Below, piece by piece: positions 1 through 21,520 of a DNA stretch of 64,000 bases (positions within the stretch are counted from its first letter, which is position 1; each line of letters opens with the position of its first letter). Source of the DNA: Agelas oroides. Its lineage: Eukaryota; Porifera; Demospongiae; Agelasida; Agelasidae. The DNA is taken from the NCBI GenBank assembly GCA_949130485.1, contig OX422183.1, forward strand, positions 10,824,543 through 10,888,542. Direction: 5' to 3'. The notes under the pieces were generated by a model, which saw only the letters and a program-made list of their open reading frames with translations, was not told the origin of the DNA and did not search any database. A program made the translations under genes and the position numbers.

Positions 1-172
1 TGCCGGCTCCATTATTCTTACCGCCAATCGCTCACATGTGGGATGTCAGCTAGGTAACTGTGGTTACATGTATACAACAGAAATTGTTGCTTAAACAGTG
101 AAATCATGCAAGCATACGTATCTCCCTCGTATGTTATTAAATGCTCTCTCTCTCACACACACACACACACAG

Positions 173-10335
<10,163 letters not shown>

Positions 10336-13300
10336 CACTGTGTTTGTGTGTGAATGTAGTCTCCAAATCCGCAGAGAGAGAGAGAGGGAGTGGAACTAGT
10401 TTAGAGTTCTATTTCTTTCTTGTCCTGCATCATATATATTTTCATAGGGAAGTTTTGTTCTCATTGTATATAGTCATCAGCAACATCAAACCACGCCACA
10501 AACCTACTATTTTTTTGTCTGCAGTTCACTTTACTTTAGCTTGCAAATGTCGTGTTAGCAATCTGTTGTTTGTTTCACTAACTGAAGCTTAAATCATTAC
10601 ACTCATTGTGATCACTCAGGCCTTTACCACTTACTTCCAGCAATCAAGTTTGCTACTCGGTGTATTGCTTTGATTCAAGTTCAACATTGTATCACTGATC
10701 ACATGTATGACACCAATACTTGTATTATTCTGACGTTTAGTAATAATTATACGTACTGTGTGTTTATTTGACATCAATTTCGCCATGGTGATAAACAGCA
10801 CTAGTCCTATGTTAGTTTCATTAGCTCGCATCCCTCTGACCAGTTTATGTACAGTACAGAGGGTGAGGTACTAGATAATGTGAGTAATGTCAGTGAGAGA
10901 CGTGAAGGTTCTCGAGTGGTAGTGTGCTGCGCAATTACTATGGAACCTGCATGAAGCAACAGTTCTTGATGTTCTGATTACTTACTGAAATATATAAAGC
11001 TAGCTACTGCCAACTCAGGACAGTTTGCAAGTGGCCTGCATTTTGGTGGATTATACCCACACACAACTTCTCAACTGCTGAAGTGAGTGCTTAAGCATGG
11101 TGTAGGCTGGATAGGGGTGTCATCACTTGATCCTGCTTTGGATTTCTCCTCCTCTGGACACTGTCCTGTGGTTCATTCATTATACTTAGTGAACTAGTTT
11201 TGTAGTTTTACACTGATGTGATCAGCATTCAAAGTGACTTCTTGTAGTTTCTCTAGCTGTTTAGGTCAGCAGTATACCTAACACTGCATAATCTCAACTA
11301 GTTGTTCTTTTCTCCAAAATTTACAGTACTCTATATCAAGGCCAGCCAGCTTACTGTTTTTATGCATGATAGCTGCTCCCATCTCTTGGTCAGGCATCCC
11401 ACCCTCCCCCTCCTCTTCTCCACCACCCACTCTCTCATCATCAAGTTGCAACTATGCCAGACCTTTTCCGGCAGTTTTACTTATGTGCACTGGCTCCCAG
11501 GGGCCAAGTTAGCTAGGGGGTTTAAATAATATGGGGATCTTTGTATATACACAGGAAGAAACTTACAACAGGTCCATTCTAGAATGATGTGTGTTTGAGA
11601 TGTCAGATCTGGAATGAGACCAGTTAGCTACTACAAAAAAAGGTTGCCAGAAAAAGATTCATGCACTAAATGTATAGTCATGTGTAACTTGTGCATGGTA
11701 CACAGCAAGTTGCAAGAAAAAAAAAATTATATTTGTTCTACAGTTCATGCATGTTGTATTAGCTATGTATTGTGTGGTTCACTAATGATATCACTAGCGG
11801 ATGGTCTTGTATTCCTGTCCTCACTGTTGAATGAACTCCACAAAGTCAGATGGATAGAAACAAACGTTCATCAGGGAAACAAGCAGCTGGTGCACACCTC
11901 TACCAGGAAACCCTAAAACTGAAGATGTCCAAGAGTAATTACAGTTACTTATAACTAACAATTTCAGGTAGTACTTGACCAAACTAAAGACAATGGGTAT
12001 CAAACAGTTCCATTTATACATCAATAATCTGATTTTTGTTTTCATTTTGAGGTAAGTATTCTTGAAATAGTTTCGTGTGTTTGTAATTTAAATTATGTAT
12101 GTGTTGGTCACATATTGAAACAGAAATAGACAGTATTTGACCAAACTAGACAATTAAAATGGATATTAAACAGGTTTTCATCAGCCACAAGAGCTGTATG
12201 GCACCCTGATACATGGACAAACATCTATTGTATACACAAACTAGCACAAGTGTGTGCCATGCAGCTGTTGTGTTAGTGTGCTGATGAGGAACTAGCACAA
12301 GTGGTGTGTCATAGCTACAGTTTTAGTGTTGGTGTGCTGAAGATGAACTAGCACATGTGGTGCATGTGTCATACAGCTCTTGTGTGTGCTAATAGGGAAA
12401 TTAGCACTGGCATGTGCTAATTGGTTCTGAAGCACAGCAGAACATGCCCACTTTAGCACACTCCAGTGCTGAATTTGACCGTTTAGTGTACTGCAAGCGA
12501 TCAAAAACTTGAGGCAGGAACAGCCTGAAAATGAGGCTACTATAGTGGCGGCTTTCCACCTTCTTGCAAGTTGTACGTTTCAAGAACATGCTGTGACATG
12601 GATGGACAGAAACCAGTTAGCTACCAATATGAATATGACAGTCTGCAGATCCTCCATGCACTTATGTAAGGGTCAGGCCTACATGAAAGGAAAAAAAATG
12701 AGCATGATGCAAGTGGCTTTCCAGGGCTCTACCCTTAGAAAATGACTGCTGCATCACATGCAGTCAATCCCGTGTGACCCAGGCGCCCAGAGTGAATTAT
12801 ATTCCCCTACATAATAAAATGTAACACGAACAACAAAATGCATCCACATAATAAACGCCACTGTTATACTTGTGCTGATTGTGAGCAATTGTGCCCCACG
12901 TACACTACTGACTTAGGTATGTATTGACCATCCAAGTATGGGTGTACCACCTTGTGAATTGAAGTGTTTCTAAGCAGCAGCAACAAACTTCAGAAGCACA
13001 GCCTATCTACCTACCTAGACAGTGATGAACCTGACCATTAGAGAGAGATGAGTGAGTGGAATGGGCTACTGCATGCTAACAGCATTGGTGCAGATGAGAG
13101 CAACAGTGAAGACACTACCCAGGAGCAAAGACAATGTTTGCATCCATATACCTTTAATGAATACCCTCTCAGTGTTCCAATTGCCCTTCTACTAGAATAA
13201 ACCGAAGGAGGGAAGGGGTCTGGTGAATATCCCATGTAGGCCCAGCATGCACCATGGTATTCCAATAACCTATGAGGCCATGAGATATGAACTTTGAACT

Positions 13301-13659
13301 TGCAATACTTTGTGCATGCAAATTTGCATGTTCATGTGCACATTGTGCCTGCTTACTGTTGATTTCAACTCCCTTTGAACACAAGACCAGTCTGTCCATC
13401 ATAGTTTAACTGCATTTTTGTGCAGTTCATACAATTACAGTACTTGATTTCGAGTTAGACTATGCACTATGGTTCTCAGGTCTTCACATAGCTATGGTTT
13501 ATGTGGCTGTCAACTGCATGCTGCACAACTGTTAGCACCATCAGAAAATATGTAATCCAGCAATGGTACTACTACAAGTACTGACATTATCATGCATATA
13601 CATAAATGTATACACAATGACACTAATGCATGAACCCTATAGTGAACACATCTTGGATT
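10336..13659. other. Interval between gene A and the EF-hand gene
   Basis: 3.3 kb including gene A 3' UTR. Apart from the tandem repeat at 12235-12415, I see only short chance reading frames and no recognisable gene or element. Confidence 0.6.
12235..12415 (+). repeat. Tandem repeat, about 65-bp unit, three copies
   Basis: The block GAACTAGCACA..GTG..CAT..CAGCT..TGTGTT..GTGCTGA recurs at about 12238, 12290 and 12346 with 10-20% change. Confidence 0.7.
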
Positions 13660-14217
13660 CTAATCAACTAATGGTCCCTTCATAAAGTTCAAAGGATTGT
13701 CCTCGTCATCGATGTTAGTGTAATAGAACAGTAGTGCTGCTAGCAGCTCATCATGTGTTACCTTCCCCGTCTTCTTTACATCCATGGTATCAAATGCAGC
13801 AGCAGCACGGTCGAGACCCACAAACTTGCCCGCAATTTTCACATACTCTTCTTTAGAAATGTAACCTTTCTTCTCTAGGTCTACCTGTTCCAAAGTTTTG
13901 GTCGCCATGTCACTCACTTGTTGTTTGAATGCCGGCGTCTTCACTACCTCCCACATGTTCTGAAGGAACTGTGCTTCTGATAGGCGGTAACCGTCCGGTA
14001 CTTGTTGGCCACCATTGTAAAAATCAATCCAAACACTGCGCATCTGCTGACGTTGTTCTTCAGCATCAAGGCTTGGGTACGTTTCTAGTTTGTGCTTGAG
14101 AGAGCGATTCAAATCTTCTTCAGTCAGGTGTCCATCGTTGTCCAGATCCAATTTGCGAAAAACTGTTTTAAGTTTCCTACTCCAGTGCTTGGGGTAGCTT
14201 TGTTTCTGCTCAGCCAT
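13660..14217 (-). CDS. EF-hand calcium-binding protein (sarcoplasmic Ca-binding protein/calexcitin-like)
   Basis: Uninterrupted 185-residue frame, ATG at 14217 and stop at 13660. EF-hand loops are visible at residues 24-35 (DLDNDGHLTEED, canonical), 113-124 (DLEKKGYISKEE) and 146-157 (DVKKTGKVTHDE); a degenerate one lies around residues 65-85. Length and spacing fit invertebrate sarcoplasmic calcium-binding proteins and calexcitins, soluble Ca2+ buffers or sensors in the cytosol. The loops at 113 and 146 have Lys/Thr at some ligand positions, so only the first is fully convincing as a calcium site. There is no intron, unlike its intron-rich neighbours, so it is either a genuinely single-exon gene or a retrocopy; I see no obvious poly-A scar. 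The ATG follows a run of repeats that may hold its promoter. Confidence 0.9.
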   Translation of the reverse strand: MAEQKQSYPKHWSRKLKTVFRKLDLDNDGHLTEEDLNRSLKHKLETYPSLDAEEQRQQMRSVWIDFYNGGQQVPDGYRLSEAQFLQNMWEVVKTPAFKQQVSDMATKTLEQVDLEKKGYISKEEYVKIAGKFVGLDRAAAAFDTMDVKKTGKVTHDELLAALLFYYTNIDDEDNPLNFMKGPLVD

Positions 14218-14327
14218 AGCTTATAAAACTTCTCAGTGTACGACGTACAGACTGCGAGGATGTTCTGCGAGGAGTTTGGTTTTTGTATGGACTGCGAGGA
14301 GCTCGGTTTTTGTACGACACGATTGTG

Positions 14328-14424
14328 GGCGATGTAATGGTCGCGCGGCGACGCAATCGGGCGATGCAATCGCTACATGGCGACGCAATCGCTATCTGGC
14401 GATGCAATAACCGATGCAATAGCA
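14328..14424. promoter_or_regulatory. Repeated GGCGAYGCAATCG motif upstream of the EF-hand gene
   Basis: GCGATGTAATGG, GCGACGCAATCG, GCGATGCAATCG, GCGACGCAATCG, GCGATGCAATAA and CGATGCAATAG follow each other within 100 bp, 110-210 bp upstream of the EF-hand start codon. GATGCAAT resembles the known C/EBP-ATF composite element (TGATGCAAT). It could be a binding-site array or simply a degenerate short tandem repeat. Confidence 0.45.
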
Positions 14425-14496
14425 TTGTGTCAAGTAATTACACGTGAACGGACAGTGGACCGAAATCCGGATACTACTCAGTGAAGTGAACCGCTG

Positions 14497-14525
14497 ATGG
14501 CAACCAACCAACCGCGTAAAGACAG
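14497..14525 (+). other. Possible first coding exon of a + strand gene
   Basis: ATG GCA ACC AAC CAA..., reading MATNQPRKD, is followed by a strong donor AGGTAAGT at 14526. It lies 280 bp from the divergent EF-hand start, so a shared promoter is possible. It ends in phase 2 and could join 17222 to give S-LDVNQG in frame, but this link is not proven. Confidence 0.35.
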
Positions 14526-16947
14526 GTAAGTCTGTAAGACAGTTTATATCCCAAAGTGAATGGTTGTACGTTAGCGGCGGCCATTTACAATCGCTGGACT
14601 GGACCGGTGGACTGGTTGACTAGACTACTGTACGGTTCAAAACTACCATCCCATTCTACCGGCAAGCTTTTGGCCGTATAGGTGCCCTAGGACGCCTACA
14701 AAAACTATGGAGGAAACGTAGACAGTAAAGTTGTCAGTAGGCTAGGCTAATCAGTGGCCGGAATCGCCAGCGTACCGGAAGTTCGTATCATATGCGTGTT
14801 GCGGGAATTTACGGAGATTTGCGGAGCAAAGATTTTTTTTTTACCAATGGGGAACGCGCTCAGAGTTTGGCACAGTAGCGAAGTAAGCGTAGCAGTTACG
14901 CGCGGATAGACGTACATTCACAGCCACTGGTAGCATCGCTTTCTTCACGCAAAAAGTCTGGTGTAAAACGGTCGATGCAAGGTTGATTTACAGATGCCTA
15001 AAATCTGTCATGATGGATTAGAGCTGTTTTTTTTTTGGTGCCATTTGCTGTAACCAGCCTGGCCAGGTGGTATTTGAAGATATCTGGTAGTAGATTAGGA
15101 CCTTCTCTTGCAGAGTAGGGCTGCATTTTCTGTGTTCCAACATGGCAAATAGATAATTTCAGTATTTTCAGACAACTGGTATGAAGCTATGAAATAAACA
15201 TATCTGGTGACATGACCTGTAGCATACAATGTGCTTGAAGTATATTTCTATGAAGCTATTTCGAAGTGCAATGTACATCACACAAAGAAGACCAATTTAA
15301 ACTGGGTTGCAGGTGCTAGTTACAAATTTGTTTATTGGTAAAATAGGTTTCCATCAGATTGCTAGTCCAGAAGCATCGTCAAAGCCCTTGCAGTGCTTGT
15401 AGACTGTGCAAAGCACCCAATGTCAAGACCTTCCACCCTGTAACAATGAAAACAGAAAACATGTCAAACCTTGTTGTAAACACCAAGTGTATATGCATGC
15501 CAAGTGTAAAGCAAATGACAAGAAATTTAGGCAAGTATATTTTGCATCCAATTGCCAGGCTCCTCAAACGTCAAAAAAGAGAATTTTTTAATGAGTACCA
15601 GTTAGACCAGTACACTAGTTGAAGACAGTAGTGCTGAAATGAAGAAAGTTGAAGAACTAGATCACACATTTTGTTTTTGACACAACATGACTTTTCTTTG
15701 CAATTTATAATAGCCTATCAACTATATAGCTACCTACAGTAAGCTAATATACTAATTCACATCAAGATCTTCTCATCTGCATGTCTAACAGCGGTGCTAA
15801 CTTTGCGTCACTTGCGGTGACATCAACCAACCATGGTGCCATTTGCTTTAACCCATAGCTATCATGATAAAACTTTGTACACGGCATTTACACTCATTAC
15901 TCTATATGAAAGTGGGCAGAGTTACCGTGTTCCGCACTTACACAGTCCAGGGCAACTCAAAATACATTGAGCACAAACTCCAGCAAAATGGGCCATGATA
16001 ACAAACACCGCCTTTATCACCCAAACAGTGCTTTTCGAAGCTCCATACTGCCTAGCATCACTTTATTACATCCATGCACAACACGAAAAAAGCTTACCGT
16101 TTACATATAACCGGTCCAAACTCTTTCCAGAAATAATTCAAGTACCCTAGTCTTGTACGTGCTACACCAACACATATCATTATGTGATTGTGTTTGAACT
16201 GGCTGAAGTTCTCTGTGTCGGCCATGTTCACACCACTTCTGCTACCCGATTTTAAATTACGTCATCTGCAGATGAAATCGCGGAATACATGTGCTGGCGA
16301 TTCCGCTGTAATGCACCTATCAATGCTATCCCCCAGTACCCCTAGTACGGGATTAGTAGGGGGAAAGAGTGGGGGTAACTTGAGAATTTGACACCGAGCA
16401 ACCTCCCAGGGTAAGGGAAATTTGAACTCGCAGCATTCTAAGAGTAATAGTGTCATATAATTATGGTATACAATGGAACCTCTATAATGCAGACACCATT
16501 GGTGCCATCTAAAGTGTCCTGAGTAAAGAGGTGTCCCTACTTCGGAGGCATATTTCCAGCAGGTGTGGCAATGCATAGTCGTGCCGTTACGTATGCATTG
16601 AGCGCTACGAAGGCACATTCCAGAGCTCTCCCTTGCTGTACGCTGGCGCTTTCCAGTTGTTGTCTTTGAACTGCATTGTAGTCTTTTGTTTTCTCCCTTC
16701 CATGCTTATAGGAAACATCATTTTACAACCTCCTGTGGTATATGAAACAGAATCTACAACTTAATTCCTGTCAGTATATGGAAAATAATACCCACCTGTT
16801 ACCACAGAAACAAGGGTAAAGTGGAGAATATATATAGTATACTTTGTGATTACATCATTCCATTTAATTTACTTGAAAGTTCACTAAATGAATACTAACT
16901 AGTCAAAGTTCGGAGTGAGTTGCAATGCCCTTTACAGCAATAAGCTT
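14526..16947. other. Interval with no recognised gene
   Basis: Probably an intron of the bZIP locus if exon 14497-14525 is real. Only short chance frames are seen; 16707-16838 is a dispersed repeat listed separately. Confidence 0.4.
16707..16838 (+). repeat. Dispersed repeat, copy 1 of 2
   Basis: Starts GGAAACATCATTTTACAAC and runs to AAGTGGAGAATATA; about 90% identical to 19936-20060 by eye, with small indels. Confidence 0.8.
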
Positions 16948-17032
16948 GTAGCCTTGTTCCCAGGCTCTCCCTTGTGCCCTGATAAAATGTTAAATTTGTC
17001 AGGGCACAGGGGAGAGCCTGGGAATGAGGCTA
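16948..17032 (+). mobile_element. hAT-like MITE (TAGCCTCGTTCCCAGGC family), complete hairpin
   Basis: 85-bp near-perfect hairpin: TAGCCTTGTTCCCAGGCTCT at the left and its complement at the right, with CCCTGATAAA/TTTGTCAGGG inside. The same ends recur across the window. Confidence 0.8.
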
Positions 17033-17209
17033 GTAAGTTTAGTCTCCTCATTTGGATCGCTGTATATAAATAAATCATATGTATGGTTTGGAAGTTGGAG
17101 GAAGTTTGTGACATAGATTCAGTCAGAACTGCCTTTGTATACTACTCTTTGCTATGTGACTGAAGTTGCTTACAGATTTTTCTGTATAAATTTATGCACA
17201 TGCACAGAA

Positions 17210-18155
17210 ACTCCCACAGAGCTTGGATGTTAACCAAGGAATGTCTCAGCCCATCCCTGATCAGACCATAGACCCTGGTGTACTTGATACTTCTCTTCCT
17301 TTGCCTCTTCCTCTTTATATCCATCTCCCTCCTGACCTTTCCTGTCTAGAAGGCCACAGCACTCCTCAGCCTGATCGTAACACTTTAATTGATCCCCTTC
17401 CCATCCAATCCACTTCACAGCAGGCCACTACTACATCAGTATCTTCTACAACTCCCTTACAACTGGAGCAGAAGTTGGTAGAGGAAGTAGCTGCTTGTCA
17501 GACTTTTTTTCAAAGTAGAGAGACAGCTGTACATGATGTCAGCACCAATGCAGAGATGGATGATGTGCTCCGTACGATTCTTGACCAGGAAGATGGGAGT
17601 GGAGAGCAGAGAGACATTCCTAAGGAATCTCAGAATATATAATTCCTCTTGTTCCTCTCAAATGCCTTCCATATGACCTGGAAGTTAACCAAGGATTATC
17701 TCAGCCTATCCCCATTAACTCTTGTGTATTTGATCCTCTTCCTTTGCCTCTTCCTCTTTACATCCATCTCCCTCCTGACCTTTCCTGTCTAGAAGGTCAC
17801 AGTACTCCTCCACCTGATCCTAACACTTTAATTGATCCCCTTCCCATCCAATCCACTTCACAGCAGGCCACTACTACATCAGTATCTTCTACAACTCCTT
17901 TACAACTGGAGCAGAAGTTGGAAGAGGAGGTAGCTGCTTGTCAGACTTCCTTTCAAAGTAGAGAGACAGCTGTACATGATATCAGCACCAATGCAGAGAT
18001 GGATGATGTGTTCCATGTGATTCTTGACCAGAAAGATGGGAGTGGAGAGCAGAGAGACATTCCTAAGGAACCTTGTGACATCACTAACATTTCTCCTCTT
18101 CCTCTTGAATCCTTTCCACACAGCTTGGATGTTAACCAAGGATTATCTCAGCCAG
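17210..18155 (+). repeat. Tandem duplication, about 450-bp unit, inside the bZIP locus
   Basis: GATGTTAACCAAGGA starts three units at about 17223, 17678 (as GAAGTTAACC) and 18125. The first two units are about 90% identical over their full length; the third keeps only its first 35 bp and then runs into the bZIP segment. Confidence 0.9.
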
Positions 18156-18440
18156 AAGCAACTGGCAAAAGAACGCAAAAGAGAAAAGGACAAAGCTTTT
18201 GCTGTTTGCTACCGAAAAAGAAAGAAGGGGGAGAAGAGTGACAAAGAGAAAAGATGTGAAGAACTCATGGCAATGAACACACAACTCAAGTTGCAGGTTT
18301 CCAAACTGACCAGTGAGATTGCCCACTTGAAAAGCTGTTGGGAGAAAACTAAGGTGTCGAACAGGAAAAAAACATGTTCCTTTATTTTCTTCCCTTCAAA
18401 GAAAAACTTCTCAGGTACTTACCCACAACAAGCTTAGTAC
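17220..18440 (+). CDS. bZIP transcription factor locus, ATF4-like, with duplicated Pro/Ser-rich exon
   Basis: The 3' part (about 18124-18437) encodes a bZIP domain: basic region KERKREKDKAFAVCYRKRKK, then a zipper with Leu every seventh residue over four heptads (EELMAMN, QLKLQVS, KLTSEIA, HLKS). Spacing and the YRxRKK pattern resemble ATF4, a nuclear stress-response activator. Upstream are two tandem copies of a Pro/Ser/Gln-rich segment (frames 17223-17641 and about 17665-18240) with acidic DDV..ILDQEDGSGEQ motifs, plausible activation regions. The first copy ends at an in-frame stop, and the bZIP lies in a different frame from both copies, so splicing or alternative exons are needed; an acceptor CACACAG at 18123 would start a bZIP exon. 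Exon structure and start are unresolved, and the locus could also be partly decayed. Poly-A signal AATAAA lies at 18537. Confidence 0.6.
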
Positions 18441-18536
18441 ACAAAAATGTCAATTGAAAGGGTACCCTAAATTTTGTTTGTGTAGGCTTGGAATGCTGAG
18501 TGTTGCATGTGATTGCGCCAGCCATGAAGCCATCCC

Positions 18537-18542
18537 AATAAA
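18537..18542 (+). terminator. Poly-A signal AATAAA after the bZIP frame
   Basis: Canonical hexamer 100 bp after the bZIP stop codon. It fits the end of that transcript but is only a short motif. Confidence 0.45.
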
Positions 18543-18853
18543 CTATGAAGAAAATGATTGCGAAGCTAGTGAAGACTGGGACACACTCTTTTATGGGTCT
18601 GCACAAATGTAACTTAATTAACCACAAAATTTGAATATTATATTGGGAAACGTACAAGTCCGAGTGATAAAACTGATATATAAAAAGTAATATTAATAAG
18701 GTGTACACACCGAGAAGGGTGCAAAGATGTGGGTACATAAAATTATAAAGGTACAGCAGCTGATACAATTGCTTCCAGTTCACTGTGGCTGAAGTGAGGG
18801 ATAGAAGTGTGAGTAGTGATTAGGTTACCAATGGCAATGTATGGGGCACCATC

Positions 18854-19345
18854 TGTAACTAAATTGTGTTTTCAGGGCTACTTTATACATTACGATGCTA
18901 CTTTATACATTACGATGCTACTTTATACATTACGATGCTACTTTATACATTACGATGCTACTTTATACATTACGATGCTACTTTATACATTACGATGCTA
19001 CTTTATACAGTACGATGCTACTTTATAAAGTATGGTGCTACTTTATACAGTACGATGCTACTTTATACAGTACGATGCTACTTTATAAAGTATGGTACTA
19101 CTTTATACAGTATGGTGCTACTTTATACAGTATGGTGCTACTTTATACAGTATGGTGCTACTTTATAAAGTATGGTGCTACTTGATAAAGTAGGGTGTTA
19201 ATTTATAAAGTATGGTACTACTTTATACAGTACGATGCTACTTTAAAGCTTTATAAAGTAGCATCATACTTTATAAAGTAGCGTTGTAGTTTATGAAGTA
19301 ACATCATAGTATATAAAGTAGCCCTGAAAACACAATTTAGTTACA
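18854..19345. mobile_element. Foldback element with internal 20-bp tandem repeats
   Basis: Outer inverted ends of about 34 bp (TGTAACTAAATTGTGTTTTC.. at 18854 and its complement ending at 19345). The inside is a tandem array of the 20-mer CTACTTTATACATTACGATG, about 17 units that drift towards CTTTATAAAGTATGGTG, then a shorter array in inverted orientation (19236-19320). The unit is palindromic in part (CTTTATAAAG). Reading frames through it are artefacts. Confidence 0.85.
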
Positions 19346-20580
19346 AACGAATCCCCATAGTAATGTGATCAAAGGAATAAGACTTAAATTACAATGACTA
19401 GTGCTGTACAAACAGTTGTAACCAATAAAGTTTGAATTACAGGTGCGAAATCTGTTGGTAAAAATAGTGCGATCAAGAGACAGTGAGGGACCAAAAACTG
19501 GACGGTTGGGAAGGCCTGGGAACAAGGCTAGTACTGGCAATAAAACTGTTATTACAACTATACCTATGTAAGGCCCCAATTCATTGATTATTAGTTTCTC
19601 ATCAGCCGCCCGCATGAATTTTCTGCGCTAGAATTTATCACCATTATGTTTATTTTCGTGTACTAACGATGTATGAACAAACTGGATAAGCGTAGCGATG
19701 AAAGTAACGCTAACAAACGTGTCTGTTTACTGCACAGCATCCAAAAGGCCCCAGGGGCGTAGCCCGAGGGCAAGGGTTGTTTATGGCTATAAATCCCTGT
19801 CTGCTGTGGTTTATCTGTTATATTCTCCACTCTGATTGGTCTTTGTTGTTATTGCTAAACACACAACGTAGTTTACACTGTAAACAAGGTACGTTAGCTA
19901 TTAGGAAACATGCAAAGTAGACAAGGTAGCTTATAGGAAACATCATTTTACAACTTCCTGTGGTATATGAAACAGAATCTACAACTTCTGTCAGTATATG
20001 GAAATAATACCCACCTGTTACCACAGAAACAAGGGCTGAAGTGGAGAATATAATGTATATAACCTCATACCCAGCCCTTCAAATCCTTCAACATGATCTT
20101 CTATAATAGTACAAGGCCCATCTCTGTTACCTAGTGCAGTAGAATACAGTATAGTACAGAACCAGGGACTTATGGCAGTAAATTAAATGAACTAAGCCGA
20201 GGGTGTAGCCGAGGAACAGGTTTGTTTACTAAGTCCATAAATCCTTGGTAACTTATATAATATCCCACCTAATTTGTTCTTTGTTCAGGGCTGTCAAAAA
20301 CTTGGATTTTGTCTGAATACTTGATGTACCATAAGGCAACTCAGACAGATTTTGATGGTTTTAAAGTCGGGTTTTCATCCCAAAGTTCAAAGTTCAAGAG
20401 GGTGTGCATGCACACAGTTCTGCATTGCCTCGTGGGTAAGGTCAAGATGAATAGTGGGCGATGTACCTTCCATTTTCACCTGATATAATTAAAGAGGGAG
20501 GCTATGGGGCCAACTTGACTGGACTCATTGCAGACCTCCAATATCTGTTGGACACAGCTCAAATCTAGGGCTAGCTATCC
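19346..20580. other. Interval with repeats, no gene
   Basis: Holds a MITE end near 19492-19532, the dispersed repeat 19936-20060, and two related blocks (about 19735-19850 and 20190-20290) sharing GGCGTAGCCCGAGG / GGTGTAGCCGAGG and TCCATAAATCC-like text. Confidence 0.55.
19936..20060 (+). repeat. Dispersed repeat, copy 2 of 2
   Basis: Partner of 16707-16838; same orientation, with a short deletion after CTACAACTT. Confidence 0.8.
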
Positions 20581-20589
20581 ATGCAGCTT

Positions 20590-20890
20590 GCAGCATAGGT
20601 TTGGCCTCACAATTTGTACAGTATAGTATTGGCACTGCTGATGTCATGGTGGATGATGGGGGTAGGATGCATCAAGTGCAGGTATTTGAGGGCTCTTGCC
20701 ACATCTAGACTGATGGAGGTGAATTACTTAAGTGAGAATGTGTGTTCATTCTCAAGCTCTTGTTGGACACTGGTTAGCATTAACTTGGTGAGAATGATGA
20801 GCTCTCCATGGAGAGTAGCTCCGATGAACTGGGAATGGCAAACTCTGGCTGCGATGTTCATTTCATGAATGAAAAGGTATTTTCTGTCAT
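20590..20890 (-). pseudogene. TKL-type kinase pseudogene, catalytic-loop part
   Basis: Reading the - strand gives HEMNIAARV, FIGATLHGELIILTKLM, then SISLDVARALKYLHLMHP and IIHHDISSANTIL. These match a kinase C-helix region, hinge and catalytic loop (normally HRDISSAN), with Arg replaced by His and in-frame stops between the blocks. It continues the fragment at 21521-22200, from which it is separated by unrelated sequence. Confidence 0.65.
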
Positions 20891-21520
20891 TTGAATGTAA
20901 TGAATTAGACGGAAAATAAGCTCCTATTGTTGATATTGTGCATGCATTGGGGGTAGGGCTGGTAGTGCAGACAAGGGCTGCTAGTGATTGAGGTATATGC
21001 AAGACAAGTGAGATTATAGTTCAGATTGGTGTAATATAGTTTACTGGAGACAGGGGAATGCATGATAGTTTATTGGAGATGGAGGGATGCAAGATTGTTG
21101 GGATACTGTGGAATGCTGTATTTATAGTCATCGATTGGCTTATGAGGAAGTCTGTGTACCCTCTGGGGTGTTATTTTCATTTGGTTTTTTCCCCTCACAA
21201 TTTTTTTTTCCTCACTGAGGTTTTTTAGAGGGTTTTTTTCCCATGGGTGTGCTGGCCACATGCCCAAAATAAATTATTGTTTTCAGTTGGCTCACCCCAG
21301 TGAAATTGCTAGACCCCATGCATGCTAGCTGTACAGGTCTGGTGCAGATTGTATCTGTGTGAGCGCTGCAACTGTGTGAGCGCTGCCACTAAAGATAATG
21401 TGCGCTCACACAGTTGCTGCACCCCCTCACACTGCTGCACATGCATGGTTGGTTAAGTGTTCTGCATGGTGCATGCCTAGCTTAAATAGGAGCCAAAGCT
21501 GATTGTAGTTGGACACTATC
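20891..21520. other. Sequence interrupting the kinase pseudogene
   Basis: About 630 bp with no kinase similarity separates the two halves of the - strand pseudogene. It contains repeated TTTACTGGAGA/TTTATTGGAGAT and TGTGAGCGCTGC blocks. It is probably a later insertion; its ends are not clear. Confidence 0.4.

Noticed and set aside
18816-19185. Tyr/Leu/Phe-rich frames of 70-100 codons
   Set aside because: Translation of the 20-bp tandem array of the foldback element.
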